Positions 6,549 through 14,604 are shown, counted from the stretch's first letter. The stretch is 16,363 nt of DNA from CAYLZW01 sp964388085 (GCA_964388085.1 CAYLZW010000113.1:1-16363); one strand, 5' to 3'. Notes: a model not told the origin generated them from the sequence alone. Translations and numbers: made by a program.

Positions 6549-6995
6549 TTACGCGCGTTCCGCGACGAGGTCCGGCAGCGCGCGTAGGGCGACCAGGTAC
6601 GAGCGCCACCCAAAGCCCTCCACGCGGGCGGCGCAGGCGGCGCCGACCGGGGACGAGGCGCGCTCGACGCCGCGGGCGGCGGTGTTCGTCAGGTGCACCT
6701 CGATGACCGGCAGCGGCTCTACCGCGCGGACGGCGTCCGCCACCGCCAGGCTCGTGTGCGCGTAGGCGCCGGCGTTCAGCAGCACGCCTTGCACGCCCTC
6801 CTCGAGCGCCCTGTGCAGGCGATCGATGAGCTCGCCCTCGTGGTTCGACTGCTTGCAGGAGACGGAGACGCCGAGCTCGCGCCCCAAAGCGCGCAGCTCG
6901 GCGTCTACCTCCTCGAGGGTGCGCCGACCGTACAAGGCCGGCTCGCGACGACCGAGCAGGTTCAGGTTCGGGCCGTGCAGGACCAGCACCTTCAC
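6549..6995 (-). CDS. aroQ: Type II 3-dehydroquinate dehydratase
   Basis: This cytoplasmic enzyme converts 3-dehydroquinate to 3-dehydroshikimate in the shikimate pathway. The 148 residues are the usual length. GPNLNLLGRREPALYG carries the flexible-loop Arg and catalytic Tyr22. SNHEGELID, NAGAYAHTS (Asn74, His80) and EVHLTN (catalytic His101) are intact. The lid motif normally read as F-R-x-x-S is here ERASS: the Arg112 and Ser are kept but the Phe is replaced by Glu. The C-terminal GFG..SYL.AL is typical. The start is GTG at 6995; no nearby ATG fits. It lies 25 nt downstream of the Roadblock gene and upstream of efp, so all three may share a transcript. Confidence 0.96.
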   Translation of the reverse strand: MKVLVLHGPNLNLLGRREPALYGRRTLEEVDAELRALGRELGVSVSCKQSNHEGELIDRLHRALEEGVQGVLLNAGAYAHTSLAVADAVRAVEPLPVIEVHLTNTAARGVERASSPVGAACAARVEGFGWRSYLVALRALPDLVAERA

Positions 6996-7020
6996 GTCGT
7001 CGCTCGCCTGTCGCTCTCGG

Positions 7021-7380
7021 TCAGAGCTCGGCCTTCAGCTTCGGTCCGACGACGCGCAAGAGGTACCGGCCCTTGCCGAAGTTTCCGCTCGGCTGCATCG
7101 ACAGCGCGACGAAGTACTCGTCGCTGATCGGCCGCAGCACCGTCGTGAGCCCCGCGGTCTGCACCGTCAGCTCGGCGACGTCGCCGGTGCCGAGGCCCTC
7201 GGAGACGCGCCGCAGCTGGGAGGCGATGTTGCCGAGCTCGACGGCCGCCGCCTGAGCGCCGTTCGCGTCGCTGCCGGGAGCGTCGCGGCTCTCGATGGCG
7301 ATGCCGTCAAAGCCCATAAGAGTGACGGAGACCGCCCCGGGGGTCTCCGTCAGCACACGATCGAGATGCGCGGTGAACAT
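7021..7380 (-). CDS. Roadblock/LC7-domain protein (MglB-like)
   Basis: This is a single-domain 119-residue Roadblock/LC7 protein. The signature near residues 19-30 (VTLMGFDGIAIES) and the following helix, ELGNIASQLRRVSEGLGTGD, are typical, with the last strand at YFVALSMQPSGNFGKGRYLL. In myxobacteria such proteins include MglB, the GTPase-activating partner of the polarity GTPase MglA, and many paralogues of unknown role. There is no MglA gene beside it here, so it should not be called mglB. The start is ATG at 7380; the ribosome-binding site is weak. It lies 22 nt after the lipoprotein gene and 25 nt before aroQ. Its position downstream of pilQ hints at a link to pilus polarity, which is an inference. 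Confidence 0.88.
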   Translation of the reverse strand: MFTAHLDRVLTETPGAVSVTLMGFDGIAIESRDAPGSDANGAQAAAVELGNIASQLRRVSEGLGTGDVAELTVQTAGLTTVLRPISDEYFVALSMQPSGNFGKGRYLLRVVGPKLKAEL

Positions 7381-7402
7381 GCCGGCACGCTACCACGGCG
7401 GG

Positions 7403-8188
7403 CTAGAGACAGAACGCCGAGGGCGCATCCTGGCCCTCGAAGCAGGGCGGATCCTCGGCCGGGGTCAGCGTCGTGCCCGCAGGGCAGTCGCCGTTCTCGT
7501 CCGCGCCGACCCGGAACAGGCAGCCGCGGCAGAGCTCGATGGGGAAGGTGAACTCCGGCGAGCGCACCGTGCTCGCGCCGGTGGTGCGGCCACTGACGCG
7601 AACGCGCGCGAAGATCGTCACCCGCGCGTCCGGGGCGCCGGACAGCTCCTGCGTGAGCTGGACGCTCGCGAGCAGCTCCGCCTCCTCGTTCGTGAGCAGC
7701 GGCGCGAAGAGCGCGGCCTTGGCGTTCAGCGTCGTCTGCTGGTTGAAGACGGAGCCGCCGATCACGGAGAAGCGGTGGCCTGTGTCCGGCGTCTCCTGCG
7801 GCAGCTGCGGGATCGGCTGGCCGCGCTCGTCGACGAAGTACACCTCGAGCTCTTCGAAGATGATGACGTTCGTGTCGGCGTTTCCGTAGTTCGGGTAGTT
7901 CGGCGAATCCTGGTCGCTCTCGGTCACGTCCTGGGTCGTGAACGTCGCGGGCAGGTTCGTCGTCACCTCGAGCGCCACGGTGTAGTCGCCGGGCGCGCGG
8001 CCACCGAGGCCGAGGTCGAGGATGCCGCCGGCCAGGTACAGGTTGCCCGCGGGGTTCGCCACGCAGTTGTCTTGCGACGTCACCGGGAGCGCGCCCGAGA
8101 TGAACATGGAGCCCTGCTCTTCGACGCAGCCGCTCGCGAGCGCCGCGGCGCTGATGGCGATGAGGAGCGTATGCTGAACCTTCTTCAT
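7403..8188 (-). CDS. Cys-rich putative surface lipoprotein
   Basis: This 261-residue protein starts with a lipoprotein signal peptide (MKKVQHTLLIAISAAALASG, then Cys21). The -3 residue is Ala where Leu is more usual, but ASGC is an acceptable lipobox. The mature protein begins CVEEQGSMFI and contains beta-rich segments. The C-terminus has five cysteines in a spaced set (C220-x2-C223, C235, C249, C260), plus C42, suggesting disulphides in the periplasm or at the surface. The start is ATG at 8188 with GGAGG 5-6 nt upstream. The function is not known. It sits 119 nt after pilQ and directly before the Roadblock gene, on the same strand. It has no LysM domain, so it is not a TsaP homologue. Confidence 0.85.
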   Translation of the reverse strand: MKKVQHTLLIAISAAALASGCVEEQGSMFISGALPVTSQDNCVANPAGNLYLAGGILDLGLGGRAPGDYTVALEVTTNLPATFTTQDVTESDQDSPNYPNYGNADTNVIIFEELEVYFVDERGQPIPQLPQETPDTGHRFSVIGGSVFNQQTTLNAKAALFAPLLTNEEAELLASVQLTQELSGAPDARVTIFARVRVSGRTTGASTVRSPEFTFPIELCRGCLFRVGADENGDCPAGTTLTPAEDPPCFEGQDAPSAFCL

Positions 8189-8270
8189 GCTGCCTCCGAG
8201 AACCGTTCGCGTGGCTGACACACGCGAAGAAACACCTGCGAGACACACCCAGTCTAGCGCGCCTGAAGAC

Positions 8271-8287
8271 CGGCCCGCGCGGGGCCG
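8271..8287 (-). terminator. Small hairpin downstream of pilQ
   Basis: CGGCCC (8271-8276) and GGGCCG (8282-8287) form a 6-bp GC stem with a 5-nt loop about 20 nt past the pilQ stop. No U-tract follows on the minus strand, so only weak termination would be expected. Confidence 0.3.
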
Positions 8288-8307
8288 ACCTTCCCGGAGC
8301 CGTTTGC

Positions 8308-10908
8308 TCACTGCATGCCGGGGGTCGCGCTCCTGCGGTTGATGATCCGCGGGGTGAGGAAAACGAGCATCTCGCTGCGCTGGTCGGTCGCGTTGTAGGA
8401 CTTGAACAGCCAGCCGAGCAGCGGGATCTGCGAGAGGAACGGCGTCTGCCGGTACGACTCGCCGAAGTTGCGCGTGTAGATACCGCCGATGACCGCGGTG
8501 TCGCCGTCCTTGACGAGGAGCTCGGTCTCGGCGCCCTTGGTGTCGATGCTCGGCTGGTTGCCGACGCGCTGATCGAAGTTCGGGCGGTTGTTCTCGAGCT
8601 TGACGTTCATCAGCACCGAGCCGTCGGCGGTGACGTGCGGCGTGACCTCGAGATCCAGCTGGGCTTCGACGGTGTTCGTGTTGATGACGTTGTTCGTCAC
8701 CACCTGCACCAGGATCTGCTGGCCCTGGAAGATGTGCGCCGTGCGGTTGTTCAGCGTCGTCACCTTGGGCGCCGAGATGGTCTTCGCTTGACCCGTCGTC
8801 TCGGCGGCCGTGAGGCGCGCGTTCAGGAAGCCGAAGTTGCCGATGGAGCCGAGGTTCAGGCCGATGCCGCTCGCCACGTCGTCCGCGGGCACGTTGACCG
8901 CGAAGTTCGAGGGGAACACGACGCCCGGCGTCGGCTGACCGCCCTGCAGCGACTGCGCGTTGTCCGCGGCGCCGACGATGCCGACGTTGTTCGGGAACAC
9001 GAGGCCGGTCGGGTTGCCGCCGCGCTCGGAGAAGAACAGCCCGCCGCCCCACTGGATGCCCAGCGTGCGGATGAACGTCGTCGTCGCCTCCACCATGCGG
9101 GCCTCGATGAGGACCTGCGGCGTCTGCGTGTCGAGGGTGCGCACGAGGCGCTCGGCCTGCTCGAGGTTCTCGCGGATGTCCTCGACGATGATCACGTTGG
9201 TGCGCTGATCGTAGGTGACGCGGCCACGCTCGGAGACCAGCTCCTTGATCTGGGGCACGAGCTCCTGGGCGACGGCGTAGTTGACGGGGATGAGCCGCAC
9301 CGTCGTCGGCACCTTCTTGCGGCGCTCCTCGGCGAGGGCCAGGCGGGCGGCGCGCTCGGCGGCGAGCTGGGGCGCGGGCGCGACGCGGATGATGCCGCCG
9401 CGCGTCTCCATGTCGAGGCCCTTGGTCTTCAAGATGACGTCGAGCGCCTGATCCCAGGGGACGTTCTTCAGCTTGATGGTGATCTTGCCGGTCACCTCGT
9501 CGCCGATGACGACGTTCTTGCCGCTGACGTCGCCGAGCAGGCGCAGCACGTTGACGATGTCGGCGTCCATCAGATCGATGGTGATCTTCTTGCCGCGGTA
9601 GCGACGCGCGCTCGCGCCCTCGTGAGCGGCGGAGCTCAGCGTGATGGCGTGCGGCGCGGCGCGAGGCTGCGGGCGATCGGCCGAGGCCGCGCTCGTGGCC
9701 ACCTTCGGCGCCTCGCCGGCGGCCTTGTCGCGCAGATCCCAGAACACCGCCCCGCCCTTCTGCCAGACGCTGTGATCGACCTCGCTCGAGAGCAAGAGCT
9801 CGACCCGCACGGCGCCGTCGTGCCGCTCGGTGTTGCGGATGATGACGCCGTCGAGCGGGCCGTCATGGAAGTCCTTCTGCCCGAGCAGCGCGGACGAGGC
9901 CCGCACACCGTCGAGGACGATGGCCTTCTTGGTGGGCCCGTCCATCACCGTGCGCACGGACGCCTGCGCCGTGACCCCGAGCTTCAGCCGCCAGAAGCCG
10001 TCCTTCTGGTGGAAGGTGACCTCGTTCAGCTCGGCGGCGCGCTCCGGCCGCGGCGCCTCGCCGGGCGCACGGAAGACGATGGTGATGCCGCTGTCGGTAG
10101 CGGCGACGTCGTAGTGCGGCAGGTGGCCGTTGCGTCCGTCGAGGACGACGCGGGTGCGACCGTCGTGGCGAGCGACGCGGGCGCGCTCCACGGCGGGGGT
10201 GCTGAGCGCCTGCCTGTCCCCCTTCGGCCCGTCGATGCCGTAGAGATCGACGACGAGCCGCGAGGGGTTGTCGATCTCCTCGATCTCGTAGCGGCCGACG
10301 GCTCCGTCGGTGGCGAGGTGGACGATGGTGCCGCCGTCCTGCTCCTTGGCGTCGACGCCGGTGAAGCGTGTGGCGGCCGGCACAGCCTCTTCGTCGCCGC
10401 TGAGCTCGACCACGGGGGTGGCTTCGGGGACCGAGGTCGCCTGTGCGCTGGCGCCGATGTTCAGCGCGGGGGTCATGCCGGCGGCGCCCTCTCGCCGGGC
10501 CGTGAGGACGATGGCGTCCCCCTGGTTCTTGGCGTCGAAGGCGACGTCTCCGCGCATGACGACGACGACCCGCGCGACGTCACCGGTCTTGCCGCGGAAC
10601 TGGGTCGTCGTGACCGCCTGGACGAGGCTCGGCGCGGGCAGCGCAGGCGGCGCCTCGACGCTCGAGACGTCCGCGCCCGGCATGTCGATGACGATGCGGG
10701 TCGGGTTCTGCAGTCGGAAGAGTGTGAACTCGAGGCGCTGAGCCGCGCGGATCACCACCTCGGCCGAGTCGCCGGCCTTCTGCCCGGGCAGCTCGCCGAT
10801 CTCGATGGCGGATACTTTGACGTCTTCCGCGGCCAGGGCGGGCCCACTGCCGGCAGCGACGATCACGAGCGCCATGAGCGAGAGCGGCGCAGCACGCTTG
10901 GAGGTCAT
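8308..10908 (-). CDS. pilQ: Type IV pilus secretin PilQ
   Basis: PilQ forms the outer-membrane channel through which type IV pili pass. The 866-residue precursor starts at ATG 10908 with AAGGAG 8 nt upstream and a Sec signal peptide (cleavage likely after GPALA, about residue 26). Three AMIN-like, peptidoglycan-binding domains can be read at about 31-138, 181-280 and 294-395, each with an N-P-S/T-R-x-V-x-D core or a close variant. After a linker come the STN/N0 domain (about 439-510, KITIDLMDADIVNVLRLLGD), an N1 domain (about 535-595) and the secretin domain (about 597-860), ending in the conserved ETELLVKDGDTAVIGGIY and PFLSQIPLLGWLF motifs. Three AMIN domains are also reported for Myxococcus PilQ. 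A 35-codon upstream extension is open but lacks signal-peptide logic and was not used. It follows pilP after 379 nt. Confidence 0.97.
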   Translation of the reverse strand: MTSKRAAPLSLMALVIVAAGSGPALAAEDVKVSAIEIGELPGQKAGDSAEVVIRAAQRLEFTLFRLQNPTRIVIDMPGADVSSVEAPPALPAPSLVQAVTTTQFRGKTGDVARVVVVMRGDVAFDAKNQGDAIVLTARREGAAGMTPALNIGASAQATSVPEATPVVELSGDEEAVPAATRFTGVDAKEQDGGTIVHLATDGAVGRYEIEEIDNPSRLVVDLYGIDGPKGDRQALSTPAVERARVARHDGRTRVVLDGRNGHLPHYDVAATDSGITIVFRAPGEAPRPERAAELNEVTFHQKDGFWRLKLGVTAQASVRTVMDGPTKKAIVLDGVRASSALLGQKDFHDGPLDGVIIRNTERHDGAVRVELLLSSEVDHSVWQKGGAVFWDLRDKAAGEAPKVATSAASADRPQPRAAPHAITLSSAAHEGASARRYRGKKITIDLMDADIVNVLRLLGDVSGKNVVIGDEVTGKITIKLKNVPWDQALDVILKTKGLDMETRGGIIRVAPAPQLAAERAARLALAEERRKKVPTTVRLIPVNYAVAQELVPQIKELVSERGRVTYDQRTNVIIVEDIRENLEQAERLVRTLDTQTPQVLIEARMVEATTTFIRTLGIQWGGGLFFSERGGNPTGLVFPNNVGIVGAADNAQSLQGGQPTPGVVFPSNFAVNVPADDVASGIGLNLGSIGNFGFLNARLTAAETTGQAKTISAPKVTTLNNRTAHIFQGQQILVQVVTNNVINTNTVEAQLDLEVTPHVTADGSVLMNVKLENNRPNFDQRVGNQPSIDTKGAETELLVKDGDTAVIGGIYTRNFGESYRQTPFLSQIPLLGWLFKSYNATDQRSEMLVFLTPRIINRRSATPGMQ

Positions 10909-11287
10909 CGAGGATGCTCCTTGACTCCCACGGACCCAGCGCTCGAGACGCAACGCCAACGGCGAGCGAGAGAGCTGGAGGACGTCGGGATGAACATTCG
11001 TGCCCATGGGCACTCCCTAATCAGGTTCAACACACAGTCAGCCGATTTCAGCACCGGCGCAAGTTTTTGCCCGCGCGGTGATCTGGAATCATGCACCGAT
11101 CCGGCTGATCGTGGGGAGCCCTGGATCAGGGCGTCGCGCCGCGCTGGGCCCGGGTCTCAGGGCGTCTTTCGCCGCCCCCTGACCCGCCGCGCGGCGCGCG
11201 AAGCACCAGAGAAGCAGAGGGCCGGCTGTGAAGCCGGCCCTCTCTCGCTCGACGACGTGGCTGCGTCGTCCGTCCGCGGCGCCCGAT
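10909..11287 (-). other. 379-nt gap between pilP and pilQ
   Basis: This is an unusually long gap for a pilMNOPQ cluster. It holds the 12-bp hairpin at 11216-11243, a 12-nt perfect palindrome CGCCGCGCGGCG (11185-11196) and an A/T-richer patch (about 11012-11070) that could carry a pilQ promoter. No convincing -35/-10 pair was found. A 63-codon GTG-started open frame (11096-10905) ends in an ATGA overlap with the pilQ start but has no visible family and is likely chance. Confidence 0.6.
11216..11243 (-). terminator. Perfect 12-bp hairpin after pilP
   Basis: AGAGGGCCGGCT (11216-11227) and AGCCGGCCCTCT (11232-11243) are perfectly complementary around a 4-nt loop. It lies 44 nt past the pilP stop. 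It is the strongest stem in the window. The following minus-strand bases (GCTTCTCTGG) contain only scattered Ts. It probably ends or attenuates the pilM-P transcript, or protects its 3' end, which would give pilQ separate expression. Confidence 0.65.
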
Positions 11288-11878
11288 CTACCGGCGCGTG
11301 AGGTCGCGCTCGAGCTTCAGCGGCTTCAAGACGGGGATGCGCTTGCCGGTGAAGTCGCGGAACTCTTCCTGCACCACGATCTCGCCGCGGCGGATGTGCT
11401 TCACCTGCCCGAAGCGCTTACCCACGAGCGTGCCGATCTTGACGGTGTGCCCCTTGCCGGACGGGTCCTCGACCATGGCCATCGGCGTCGCGGTGCCGAC
11501 CACGACGGCGACGAGCTTCAGCTTGTCGAGCTCGAAGCGCTGCAGCTCGGTGAGGTTCTCCTGCTCCTCCTGCTCGAGGACGAGCTCGTCGAAGTAGGTC
11601 TTGAAGGGATCGCGCCGGTTCACGGCGTCGTAGCTGTAGGCGAGGCGCTCGGCGTTGTCTCCCGCCTGCGCGTCCGCGCTCGCCTCCGTGGCGACGGGCG
11701 CCTCCTTCTTCAGCGTCGGGGTCGTGACCGTGGCCTCGACGTCGTCGCTCTCGTCCCCGCCGCAGCCGACCAGGGGCACGAGCGCGAACGCGGCGGTGAC
11801 GAGCCACGCGCGCCGTCCGCGCTTTCGCGCCTGCGCCTTCGCGGCCTGCGGCTCGGTGTGTGTGTGACCGAAGGTCAT
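11288..11878 (-). CDS. pilP: Type IV pilus assembly lipoprotein PilP
   Basis: PilP is the inner-membrane lipoprotein that joins the PilN-PilO pair to the PilQ secretin. The protein has a basic N-region, a hydrophobic stretch and a lipobox LVGC with Cys39. A low-complexity linker follows, then the family core: RRDPFKTYFDEL (88-99), LQRFELDKLKLVAVVVG (112-128), MVEDPSGKGHTVKIGTLVGK (135-154) and a terminal beta domain with EEFRDFTG. The start chosen is ATG at 11878, which has GGAGAAG 3-4 nt upstream and gives 196 residues. Upstream in-frame ATGs at 11923 and 11920, just 6 nt after pilO, would add 15 residues and remain possible. The gene ends before the strong hairpin at 11216. Confidence 0.94.
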   Translation of the reverse strand: MTFGHTHTEPQAAKAQARKRGRRAWLVTAAFALVPLVGCGGDESDDVEATVTTPTLKKEAPVATEASADAQAGDNAERLAYSYDAVNRRDPFKTYFDELVLEQEEQENLTELQRFELDKLKLVAVVVGTATPMAMVEDPSGKGHTVKIGTLVGKRFGQVKHIRRGEIVVQEEFRDFTGKRIPVLKPLKLERDLTRR

Positions 11879-11929
11879 GAGCTTCTCCGTTCTCGCGTCT
11901 TCGCTTCTCGGGGCGGTCATCATCGCTGG

Positions 11930-12544
11930 CTACTTCTTCAGGGAAGGGCCTGGGCCCTTCGCCTTGCCGCCCGAGGGCTGCTCGAGGAAGCGATAGGTCG
12001 TCGCCAGGTACTCGCTGTCGAGGACGATCTTCTTGTTCTCGACGCTCGGCGAGCGCATCTGCAGATCGGTCACGTTGACGATACGCGGCATCTTCGAGAG
12101 CCGATCGAGGAACACGGCGATCTCGTGATAGCTGCCGCGCACCTTCATCTTCACGGGCACCGCCGAGAAGTCACCCTGGCTCTGCTCCGACTGGAGCTCG
12201 AAGCGATTCAACTGCAAGCCCGACTGCTGCGCCTCGTAGGCCACGTCGCGCAGGAGCTTCTCCACCTCGGCCTGCTTCGGCAGCTGCTCCTCGGCCTCTC
12301 GGAGGCGCTGGCGCAGGCGCTCTACCTCGCGCATGAACTGCGTGCGGTGCTGCGCCTGCTGCTGCAGCTTGACGAGCTCGGCCTGCTGCTGCTCGATGGT
12401 CGTCGCGTGCTCGACCATGACGTCGAGCTTGTCGCTGATCCAGTAGAGGTACGTGATGCCTCCGACGGCCAGCATGAAGAGCACGAGCGCGCCGAGCTTC
12501 TGCTGCAGCGGCACCTTGCTGAACTGTTCGAGGAACTTCTCCAT
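11930..12544 (-). CDS. pilO: Type IV pilus assembly protein PilO
   Basis: PilO is a bitopic inner-membrane protein that dimerises with PilN. The 204 residues have the family layout: a short cytoplasmic start (MEKFLEQFSKVPLQQK), one membrane helix at about 17-36, a long Gln/Glu-rich coiled coil at about 44-105, and a periplasmic ferredoxin-like domain with the signature LQLNRFELQSEQ, VKMKVRGSYHEIAVFLDRLS (131-150) and PRIVNVTDL. The C-terminus is a Gly/Lys-rich tail. The start is ATG at 12544, preceded by AGGAGAGGG. The gene is 26 nt after pilN. Confidence 0.96.
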   Translation of the reverse strand: MEKFLEQFSKVPLQQKLGALVLFMLAVGGITYLYWISDKLDVMVEHATTIEQQQAELVKLQQQAQHRTQFMREVERLRQRLREAEEQLPKQAEVEKLLRDVAYEAQQSGLQLNRFELQSEQSQGDFSAVPVKMKVRGSYHEIAVFLDRLSKMPRIVNVTDLQMRSPSVENKKIVLDSEYLATTYRFLEQPSGGKAKGPGPSLKK

Positions 12545-12570
12545 GACGGTTCCCTCTCCTGCTGCCGGCG

Positions 12571-13116
12571 CTAGGCGGAGTAGTCGACGGCCGCCGTCAT
12601 GCGGAAGCCGTAGATGTTGATGCCGCCCTGCTGCTGCTGCTGCGTGAAGTGCAGGCGGATGTCTTTGAAGTACTTGCTCTTCTGCAGCGATCGCATGAAC
12701 TCGGAGATGTCCGCGTTCTCGAGGCCGAGCCCCGTGAGCGTCAGCGTGCCGCCCTTCTCCTGGAAGGAGGTGACCCACACGCGCTTCGGGATGTTCGTCG
12801 AGAGCTCGTCGAGGACGCGCACCGGACCGCGCTTGCCCTTCTCGAGCTTGTCGATGACGCTGAGCTGCGCGATGAGGCGCTGCTTCTGCTTATCGAGCTC
12901 GTTGACCTCACCGATGATCTTCTTGAGTCGCGTGATCTCCTCGCGAGCCTCGGCGATCTTCCGCTCCTGCTCTTCCACCTGGGCCGAGTAGTAGAGGTTC
13001 ACGCCGATGGCGGCGACGACCGTGAGCGCCGCGGCGGCGCCGAGCGCGGCCAGCTGGACGATGCTCGTCGCGCGTGCCTTCTGTTTGCGTACCGGGAGCA
13101 GGTTGATGCGGATCAT
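12571..13116 (-). CDS. pilN: Type IV pilus assembly protein PilN
   Basis: PilN is the inner-membrane partner of PilO whose N-terminus docks into PilM. The 181 residues begin MIRINLLPVRKQK, the conserved INLLP docking motif. A membrane helix at about 20-43, a coiled coil at about 46-90 (EEQERKIAEAREEITRLKKI) and a periplasmic alpha/beta domain with RVLDELSTNIPKRVWVTSF and LTLTGLGLENADISEFMRSL follow. A run of five glutamines (QQQQQ) near residue 160 lies before the last strand. The start is ATG at 13116 with AGGAG upstream. It is 62 nt after pilM. Confidence 0.97.
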   Translation of the reverse strand: MIRINLLPVRKQKARATSIVQLAALGAAAALTVVAAIGVNLYYSAQVEEQERKIAEAREEITRLKKIIGEVNELDKQKQRLIAQLSVIDKLEKGKRGPVRVLDELSTNIPKRVWVTSFQEKGGTLTLTGLGLENADISEFMRSLQKSKYFKDIRLHFTQQQQQGGINIYGFRMTAAVDYSA

Positions 13117-13178
13117 CGGGCGGCTCCTGTGGATGCCGAGGACGGAAGAGGGCGGTCAGAGGCGGGGCGCACGGGGTC

Positions 13179-14231
13179 TCAGAGGTCCGCCACGCGCAGG
13201 GCGAGGCCGAGGCTGACGGTGGCGAGGGGGGCCTGCGTACGCAGGAAGGCCGGATCGAGGCCGCGGGCGCCGATGTCGACCTGGCGGAAGGGATCGATCT
13301 CCTCGACGGGGACGCCGGTCTTGGCCTCGATGGCCTTGGCGAGGGCCGGCACCTTGGCGCAGCCGCCCGAGAGGAAGATCTTGTGGATGGTCGCGTCGGC
13401 CGCCGTGGCGCCGTAGAAGTCGAGCGAGCGCTGCACGTCGTTGGCGATGGTCTCGGAGACCTGCTGCATGACGCGCTCGACCTCCTGCGGCACGACGCTG
13501 TCGGACTCGCTGCCGCCGCCGCCGATCTTGAGCGCCTCCGCCTCGTCGTAGGAGACGTTGAGCTGCTTCTGGATCTCGTCGGTGTACTGGTTGCCGCCCT
13601 GCGCGATGTCGCGCGTGAAGGCGCTGACGCCCGAGCTGAGCACGTTGATGTTGACGACGCTCGCGCCCACGTTGATGAGCGCGATGGTCTCGCCCGGGCT
13701 CGCGTCGTAGTTGACCTCGAAGGCGTTCTGGATGGCGAAGGCGTCGACGTCGACGACGGTAGCGGCGAGCCCAGCCTCACGCACCACGCTCGTGTAGTCG
13801 TTGATCATGTCCTTCTTGGCGGCGACGAGCAGCACGTCCATCTGCCCCTGATCGTTGTGCTCGTTCAGGATGGCGACGTCGATGTTCACGTCGTTGATGT
13901 CGAAGGGGATGTACTGCTCGGCCTCCCACTGGATGCTCTCGTCGAGCTCCTCGCGGGTCATGACCGGCAGGTTGATCTTGCGCAGGATGACCGAGTGGCC
14001 CGAGACGCTGACCGCCGCCTCCCTCGCCTTGATGCGCTGGCTCTGCACCAGCTCGCGGATGGCGTCGACGACGGCGGTGGCGTTCATGATCGAGCCGTCG
14101 ACGATGGCCTCCGGCGGCAGCGGGATCATGCCGAAGCTCTGCAGCGCGAAGCCGCGCTTGGACTCCTTGAGCTGACAGACCTTGACGCTGCTGGAGCCGA
14201 TGTCGAGCCCGACGAGACTGTGCTTGGCCAC
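13179..14231 (-). CDS. pilM: Type IV pilus assembly ATPase-fold protein PilM
   Basis: PilM is a cytoplasmic actin-like (FtsA-like) protein that binds the N-terminus of PilN and relays nucleotide state to the alignment complex. The 350 residues are full length. Phosphate-1 motif is GLDIGSSSVKVCQL near residue 8, VSVSGHSVILRKINLP and IQWEAEQYIPFDI follow, then DVDAFAIQNAFE, phosphate-2 INVGASVVNINV, and the adenosine motif LSGGCAKVPAL near the C-terminus. The start codon is GTG at 14231, with AGGAG 6-7 nt upstream. It is 43 nt after the XRE regulator gene and begins the pilMNOP transcript. Confidence 0.97.
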   Translation of the reverse strand: MAKHSLVGLDIGSSSVKVCQLKESKRGFALQSFGMIPLPPEAIVDGSIMNATAVVDAIRELVQSQRIKAREAAVSVSGHSVILRKINLPVMTREELDESIQWEAEQYIPFDINDVNIDVAILNEHNDQGQMDVLLVAAKKDMINDYTSVVREAGLAATVVDVDAFAIQNAFEVNYDASPGETIALINVGASVVNINVLSSGVSAFTRDIAQGGNQYTDEIQKQLNVSYDEAEALKIGGGGSESDSVVPQEVERVMQQVSETIANDVQRSLDFYGATAADATIHKIFLSGGCAKVPALAKAIEAKTGVPVEEIDPFRQVDIGARGLDPAFLRTQAPLATVSLGLALRVADL

Positions 14232-14274
14232 TTGATGCTCCTGCCCTCTCTTCGGGCGAGTTCCCGCTACTTCG

Positions 14275-14604
14275 CTACCGCTGTTCCGGCCCGCTGCCGG
14301 GCTCGTCCTCGCCGTCGCCCTCGCGCTTGACGAAGACCTTGTCCTTGTCTTCGATGGTCATGCCGAGGGCGAGGATGATCTTGCGCTTGGTGTCCATGCG
14401 GCAGGGCATGCCCGACTCGACGCGGTCGATGGTCAGCGGCGAGACGCCGGCGCGCCGCGCGAGCTCCGCCTTGCTGAGCAGCCGATCCTCGCGCAGGCGG
14501 CGCACGTTGTTCCGCATCCGCTCGCGGGCGTCGCTGTCACGATCGTCCTCGCGAGTGTCCTCTCGCGTCGCCGTCGCTGTTGTCCTGCCGTCGTTCGCGC
14601 TCAT
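14275..14604 (-). CDS. XRE-family helix-turn-helix regulator upstream of pilM
   Basis: This 109-residue protein carries a lambda-repressor-like (XRE) DNA-binding domain at about 33-85: NVRRLREDRLLSKAELARRA, with the recognition helix SPLTIDRVESG, and a distinctive continuation MPCRMDTKRKIILALGM. The first 30 residues are charged and likely disordered (TATREDTREDDRDSD), and the last 15 are acidic. The start is ATG at 14604, with GAGGAAG upstream; a GTG at 14670 would add 22 residues but runs through the likely promoter. It is the first gene of the pilM transcript, only 43 nt before pilM, so it may regulate its own operon. Confidence 0.88.
   Translation of the reverse strand: MSANDGRTTATATREDTREDDRDSDARERMRNNVRRLREDRLLSKAELARRAGVSPLTIDRVESGMPCRMDTKRKIILALGMTIEDKDKVFVKREGDGEDEPGSGPEQR

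Noticed and set aside
7021..7380. Naming the Roadblock protein mglB
   Set aside because: No mglA lies beside it, and myxobacteria carry many Roadblock paralogues, so the symbol is not justified by sequence alone.
10909..11013. 35-residue N-terminal extension of PilQ from an upstream ATG
   Set aside because: It would bury the signal peptide, and the downstream ATG has a properly spaced AAGGAG site.
11055..11080. Possible sigma-54 promoter for pilQ on the minus strand (GGCAAAAACTTGC)
   Set aside because: GGCA and TTGC are present, but the spacing between the GG and GC elements is one base short of the required 10; when shifted to fit, the -24 element no longer matches.
8635..11301. An 888-codon open frame antisense to pilQ
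   Set aside because: Its composition (Arg, Asp, Val, His-rich, no domain) and its position opposite a clear pilQ mark it as a GC-rich shadow frame.
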